9,893 nt of DNA. It comes from JAYEJW01 sp034716535 (GTDB lineage: Bacteria > Pseudomonadota > Gammaproteobacteria > Chromatiales > Chromatiaceae). The notes beneath the pieces were generated by a model. That model was given only the letters and a program-made list of their open reading frames with translations. It was not told where the DNA came from and did no database searches. The position numbers and the translations under genes are program-made. Positions 7,086 to 9,893 of the stretch are shown piece after piece. The stretch spans positions 1 through 9,893 of the forward strand of contig JAYEJW010000368.1 in assembly GCA_034716535.1 (NCBI GenBank), written 5' to 3'. Within the stretch, counting starts at the first letter, position 1, and each line of letters opens with the position of its first letter.

Positions 7086-8393
7086 CTAGTACTCCGACCC
7101 ACCGCGATATTCCGCGGAACGGGCATGGGCGGTGAACCCCTCGCCGCGCGCCAGGACGGAGGCCGTGCGCGAGAGCGTCGCCGCCCCTTCGGCCGATGCC
7201 ATGATCAGACTCGAACGCTTCTGGAAGTCATAGACACCGAGCGGCGAGGAAAAGCGCGCCGTGCGAGAGGTGGGCAGCACATGGTTCGGACCGGCGCAGT
7301 AATCCCCTAGGGCCTCTGCCGTGTAGCGGCCCATGAAGATGGCGCCGGCGTGGCGGATCTTGGCCGCCAGGGACTCGGGTTCCGCCACCGAGAGCTCCAG
7401 GTGCTCGGGTGCGATCCGGTTGGCCACCTCGGCCGCCTCGTCCATGTCCCGGGCGAGGATGAAGGCCCCACGCTCACGCAACGCCGCAGCGATGATGGAC
7501 CGGCGCTCCACGGTCGGCAGCAGCTTCTCGATGCTGGCTTTCACCCGTTCGGCGAACCCCGGGTCCCAAGTCAAAAGAATGGACTGGGCGTCCTCGTCGT
7601 GCTCGGCCTGGGAGAAGAGGTCCATGGCGATCCAGTCCGGGTCCGTAACGCCGTCGCACAACACCAGGATCTCCGAGGGTCCGGCCACCATGTCGATGCC
7701 GACCTGGCCGAAAACGGCCCGCTTGGCCGTGGCCACGTAGATGTTGCCGGGACCGACGATCTTGTCCACCCCGGGCACCAGGTCCGTCCCGTAGGCCAGC
7801 GCTGCCACCGCCTGGGCGCCGCCGATGGCGAACACCCGGTCCACGCTGGCCGCATGGGCGGCAGCCATAACCAGCTCATCGACCTCACCGGCGGGGGTTG
7901 GGACGACCATGATCAGCTCACCCACCCCCGCCACCTTGGCCGGTATGGCGTTCATGAGCACGGACGACGGATAGGCGGCCTTGCCGCCGGGGACGTAGAG
8001 GCCGACCCGATCCAAGGGGGTTACCTGTTGGCCGAGCAGGGTGCCGTCGGCTTCGCGGAAGCTCCAGTCGCTAAGCTTCTGGTGCTCGGCATAGGCGCGG
8101 ATGCGCTGCGCCGCGAGGTCCAACGCTTCGCGTTGGACCTGGGAAATACTGCGCCACGCCTCCTCCAGTCGCGCAAGGGGGATCTCCAGCGCCCCTGGCC
8201 CATGGGGCTCCCAGCCGTCGAAGCGCCTGGTGTAGTCCAGCAGGGCGGCATCGCCCTCGGTGCGGACCGCGCTGATGATCCTGTTCACGGTCTCCTGCAC
8301 CCGGGCGTCGGAGACCGATTCCCAGGCCAGGAGCGCGTCGAGCCGACGGTCGAATTCCGCGTCGGCGGTGGACAGTTGCTTGATGTCTACCAT
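7086..8393 (-). CDS. hisD: Histidinol dehydrogenase
   Basis: This zinc enzyme performs the last two steps of histidine synthesis, oxidising L-histidinol through the aldehyde to L-histidine with two NAD+. It has 435 residues, a normal length. Zinc ligands are Q262 and H265 (SQAEHDEDAQS), D364 (GDYCAGPNH) and H423 (TAHARS). The catalytic pair is E330-H331 in IAPEHLEL. The nucleotide-binding domain includes RVGLYVPGGKAAYPSS (129-144) and VGPGNIYVATAK (213-224). The ATG at 8393 has AGGA 7 nt upstream. It lies 289 bp after hisG, across a palindromic repeat. The last five residues, GGSEY, extend past the conserved AEYR end, and the final 13 nt with the stop are identical to the arm end of the palindrome at 8457. 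The coding sequence also holds a perfect 11-bp hairpin at 8116-8140. Confidence 0.96.
   Translation of the reverse strand: MVDIKQLSTADAEFDRRLDALLAWESVSDARVQETVNRIISAVRTEGDAALLDYTRRFDGWEPHGPGALEIPLARLEEAWRSISQVQREALDLAAQRIRAYAEHQKLSDWSFREADGTLLGQQVTPLDRVGLYVPGGKAAYPSSVLMNAIPAKVAGVGELIMVVPTPAGEVDELVMAAAHAASVDRVFAIGGAQAVAALAYGTDLVPGVDKIVGPGNIYVATAKRAVFGQVGIDMVAGPSEILVLCDGVTDPDWIAMDLFSQAEHDEDAQSILLTWDPGFAERVKASIEKLLPTVERRSIIAAALRERGAFILARDMDEAAEVANRIAPEHLELSVAEPESLAAKIRHAGAIFMGRYTAEALGDYCAGPNHVLPTSRTARFSSPLGVYDFQKRSSLIMASAEGAATLSRTASVLARGEGFTAHARSAEYRGGSEY
8116..8140 (-). other. Perfect hairpin inside hisD
   Basis: Bases 8116-8126 and 8130-8140 are exact inverted copies of 11 bp separated by three bases. 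In the mRNA the loop is GAA closed by a C-G pair, so the hairpin should be stable. It encodes QVQREALDL near residues 85-93 of HisD. It may simply reflect codon choice at this place. Confidence 0.6.
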
Positions 8394-8456
8394 GGGTAAA
8401 TCCTATTGGAACGGCTTCGTCTCAAGCCCATGCGTTAACGCCGTCGCCGAAACATC

Positions 8457-8517
8457 CTAGTACTCCGACAGGGAGGTTTCGATGGAACTCATCAAAACCT
8501 CCCTGTCGGAGTACTAA
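8457..8517. repeat. Palindromic repeat with a mini reading frame on each strand
   Basis: Bases 8458-8479 and 8495-8516 are perfect 22-bp inverted copies. After one mismatch, 8481-8484 and 8490-8493 extend the stem around a 5-nt loop. Each strand reads AGGGAGG, 5 nt, ATG, eleven codons and a stop. The plus frame (8482-8517) gives MELIKTSLSEY and ends in TAA. The minus frame (8492-8457) gives MSSIETSLSEY and ends in TAG. The Shine-Dalgarno bases of one strand are the ACC TCC CTG codons of the other. In RNA the AGGGAGG would be paired inside the stem. There are no long T runs for intrinsic termination and no nearby transposase. It lies in the hisG-hisD gap of the his transcript. Translation of either frame is unproven; a short mobile palindrome is the safest description. 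Confidence 0.8.
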
Positions 8518-8682
8518 CAGCAGCGCCTGGGTTTCTCTAACAGCCATCATGCCAGTAGATTCTCTTCGCGCCTTTCGCAGCTTCGCGTGAGACTCGGTCT
8601 GTCTCTTGTTACGGAGTCTTGGGCGCGCCTGTACGAGTGTGTGGTGCGGCGTACTTGAAGCGGCGGCACCTCGCGCAGAGGA
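8518..8682. other. Remainder of the hisG-hisD gap
   Basis: Apart from the partial repeat at 8561-8592, I see no gene, terminator or promoter that I can support. Together with the palindrome this makes a 289-bp gap between two genes that would be expected to share a transcript. Confidence 0.5.
8561..8592. repeat. Partial copy of the 6906-7083 repeat
   Basis: The stretch contains CTTCGCG, then CTTTCGCAG, then CTTCGCGTGAGA. Its last 12 bases equal 7066-7077, the right end of the repeat in the hisD-hisC gap, and its first part resembles the preceding CTTCGCGG with a small insertion. The opposite end and the octamer array are missing, so it looks like a solo end or a decayed copy. It begins TCTC and ends GAGA. 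Confidence 0.55.
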
Positions 8683-9336
8683 TCAGTCCGAGACCGACTG
8701 ACTTGCGACCGCATCGCGCAGCGCACCCAGCAGAGCCATCAGGGAGGCGTGCTTCATTTTCCAGGAGGCCTTGTTGACCACCAACCGCGAGCTGATATCG
8801 ACGATGTGCTCAAGGGGCACCAGACCATTGGCCTTCAGAGTGTTGCCGCTCTCGACCAGGTCCACGATCAGGTCCGAGAGTCCCACCAGAGGGGCGAGTT
8901 CCATGGAGCCGTAGAGCTTGATGATCTCCACCTGCTTGCCCTTGGCGGCAAAATGACGCTCCGCGCTCTTGACGTACTTGGTGGCAATGCGCAACCGTCC
9001 GGTTCCAAGATCCGCATCCGGGATACCTGCGACCATCATGCGGCATCGGGCGATGCGCAGGTCCAGCGGCTCGTAGAGCCCCTCGCCTCCGTGCTCCAAG
9101 AGCACGTCCTTGCCCGCCACGCCCAGGTCGGCGGCGCCGTACTGCACGTAAGTGGGCACGTCGCTGGCGCGGATGATCACCAGCTTGACCCGCGGGTGAT
9201 TGGTCTCGAGAATCAGCTTGCGGCTGGTCTCCGGATCGTCCCGTGGTTGGATCCCTGCGTGGGCCAGCAGGGGCAGCGTCTGCTTGAAGATGCGGCCCTT
9301 GGAAAGGGCGATTGTCAGCGGCGCCGTAAACTCCAT
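8683..9336 (-). CDS. hisG: ATP phosphoribosyltransferase, short form, catalytic subunit
   Basis: It joins ATP and PRPP to give N1-(5-phosphoribosyl)-ATP, the first and feedback-controlled step of histidine synthesis. At 217 residues it is the short form, lacking the C-terminal regulatory domain of the roughly 300-residue E. coli type. Short forms are known to work in a hetero-octamer with HisZ, a histidyl-tRNA-synthetase-like regulatory subunit; hisZ is not in this window. Landmarks are SKGRIFKQTLPLL (12-24), YGAADLGVAGKDVLLE (66-81), RIATKYVKSAERHF (116-129) and the PRPP-binding stretch DLIVDLVESGNTLKANGL (155-172). The ATG at 9336 has AGGGA 9 nt upstream. It starts only 15 bp after the murA stop, so the two are probably co-transcribed. 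Confidence 0.95.
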   Translation of the reverse strand: MEFTAPLTIALSKGRIFKQTLPLLAHAGIQPRDDPETSRKLILETNHPRVKLVIIRASDVPTYVQYGAADLGVAGKDVLLEHGGEGLYEPLDLRIARCRMMVAGIPDADLGTGRLRIATKYVKSAERHFAAKGKQVEIIKLYGSMELAPLVGLSDLIVDLVESGNTLKANGLVPLEHIVDISSRLVVNKASWKMKHASLMALLGALRDAVASQSVSD

Positions 9337-9351
9337 GACGGGAGGTCCCTG

Positions 9352-9893
9352 TCAGCCCGAGATACGGCGGATGCGCGCACCCAGGGTCGCGAGCTTCTCT
9401 TCGATGTTGTCGTAACCACGGTCGATGTGGTAGATGCGGTCCACCATGGTCTCCCCCTCCGCCACCAAGCCCGCCAGCACCAGACTGGCAGACGCGCGCA
9501 GGTCGGTAGCCATGACAGGTGCTGCCGTCAGACTCTCCACACCATGGCAGACGGCAACGTTTCCCTCGAGCCGAATGTCCGCACCCATGCGCTGCATCTC
9601 AAGCACGTGCATGAAACGGTTTTCGAACACGGTTTCGGTGATGGTCCCCACCCCCTCGGCGACGCTGTTGAGGGCACAGAATTGCGCCTGCATGTCCGTG
9701 GGAAACGCCGGGTGCGGGGCGGTGTGCACGTCCACGGCCTTCGGGCGCCGACCTTCCATGTCCAGCGAGATCCAATCGGGGCCGGTCTCGATCTTGGCCC
9801 CCGCTTCGCGCAATTTCATCAGCACGGCATCCAACAGATCCGGCGGGCGTATCCTGGTCCGGGACACGCGGCCGGATCTGTTGGATGCCGTGC
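9352..9893 (-). CDS. murA: UDP-N-acetylglucosamine 1-carboxyvinyltransferase, 3' part
   Basis: MurA transfers enolpyruvate from PEP to UDP-GlcNAc, the first committed step of peptidoglycan synthesis in the cytoplasm. Only the last 170-180 of about 420 residues are here; the gene runs off the right edge. Homology is clear from PDLLDAVLMKLREAG onward. The catalytic-base aspartate is in APHPAFPTDMQAQF, the ATDLRASASLVLAG stretch follows, and an arginine matching the functional Arg397 of E. coli is in YHIDRGYDNIEEKL. The PEP-site cysteine loop (Cys115 in E. coli) lies outside the window. A GTG at 9867 is not the true start. The outermost 23 bases (9871-9893) read TASNRSG, fit MurA poorly and are an exact inverted copy of 9822-9844, so they may be artefactual. 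The murA-hisG-hisD-hisC order is known from gamma- and betaproteobacteria. Confidence 0.93.
   Translation of the reverse strand, partial: TASNRSGRVSRTRIRPPDLLDAVLMKLREAGAKIETGPDWISLDMEGRRPKAVDVHTAPHPAFPTDMQAQFCALNSVAEGVGTITETVFENRFMHVLEMQRMGADIRLEGNVAVCHGVESLTAAPVMATDLRASASLVLAGLVAEGETMVDRIYHIDRGYDNIEEKLATLGARIRRISG
9822..9893. repeat. Fold-back inverted repeat ending at the window edge
   Basis: Bases 9822-9844 and 9871-9893 are perfect 23-bp inverted copies around a 26-nt spacer. The left arm is well-conserved murA coding sequence (DLLDAVL). The right arm would replace upstream murA codons and ends exactly at the last base. This is the pattern of a fold-back chimera or a contig-end error. 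A natural inverted repeat cannot be excluded from this window alone. Confidence 0.75.

Noticed and set aside
6861..7310. 149-codon plus-strand frame containing SREGAKARRREGAKARR
   Set aside because: The Arg/Lys/Ala pattern is the octamer array translated, and the frame runs on into antisense hisD. It is a spurious product of the repeat.
7350..8399. 349-codon plus-strand open frame opposite hisD
   Set aside because: It is a shadow of hisD, whose zinc ligands and catalytic residues are all intact.
8457..8517. Integron attC site
   Set aside because: The palindrome is almost fully paired, with no bulged bases or RYYYAAC/GTTRRRY ends, and there is no integrase or cassette structure.
8457..8517. 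Intrinsic terminator after hisG
   Set aside because: No T-rich run follows the stem on either strand, the stem is much longer than usual for a terminator, and hisD lies just downstream in the same direction.

Overview
This is a GC-rich bacterial chromosomal window with two metabolic blocks. The murA-hisG-hisD-hisC gene order, the short HisG and the protein sequences point to a proteobacterium, most likely gamma- or betaproteobacterial. I cannot name a genus. There are no rRNA, tRNA, CRISPR, transposase or phage genes.

Layout. Bases 1-103 may hold the last 33 codons of an unidentified plus-strand gene, followed by non-coding sequence to 376 with a candidate terminator for malQ. The glycogen block runs from 377 to 5643. 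malQ (4-alpha-glucanotransferase) and glgC (ADP-glucose pyrophosphorylase) lie on the minus strand and glgB (branching enzyme) on the plus strand. glgC and glgB diverge from a 127-bp region with two CACGTG boxes. GlgC makes ADP-glucose, GlgB puts alpha-1,6 branches into the glucan, and MalQ shuffles maltodextrins. Glycogen synthase and phosphorylase are not in the window.

The second block is read right to left on the minus strand: 3' part of murA, then hisG, hisD and hisC. MurA serves peptidoglycan synthesis. HisG, HisD and HisC carry out the first, the last and the transamination steps of histidine synthesis. murA and hisG are 15 bp apart, but the hisG-hisD gap (289 bp) and the hisD-hisC gap (272 bp) are both filled with repeats. 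One is a near-perfect palindrome that carries a Shine-Dalgarno sequence, an ATG, an 11-codon frame and a stop on each strand. The other is an element with inverted ends and an octamer array, of which a partial second copy is also present.

The protein-coding genes are ordinary housekeeping genes with intact catalytic residues. The unusual content is the repeats in the his operon gaps, especially the palindrome at 8457-8517. A 23-bp inverted repeat ends exactly at the last base of the window and may be a fold-back assembly or amplification artefact, so the 5' end of the murA fragment should be read with caution.
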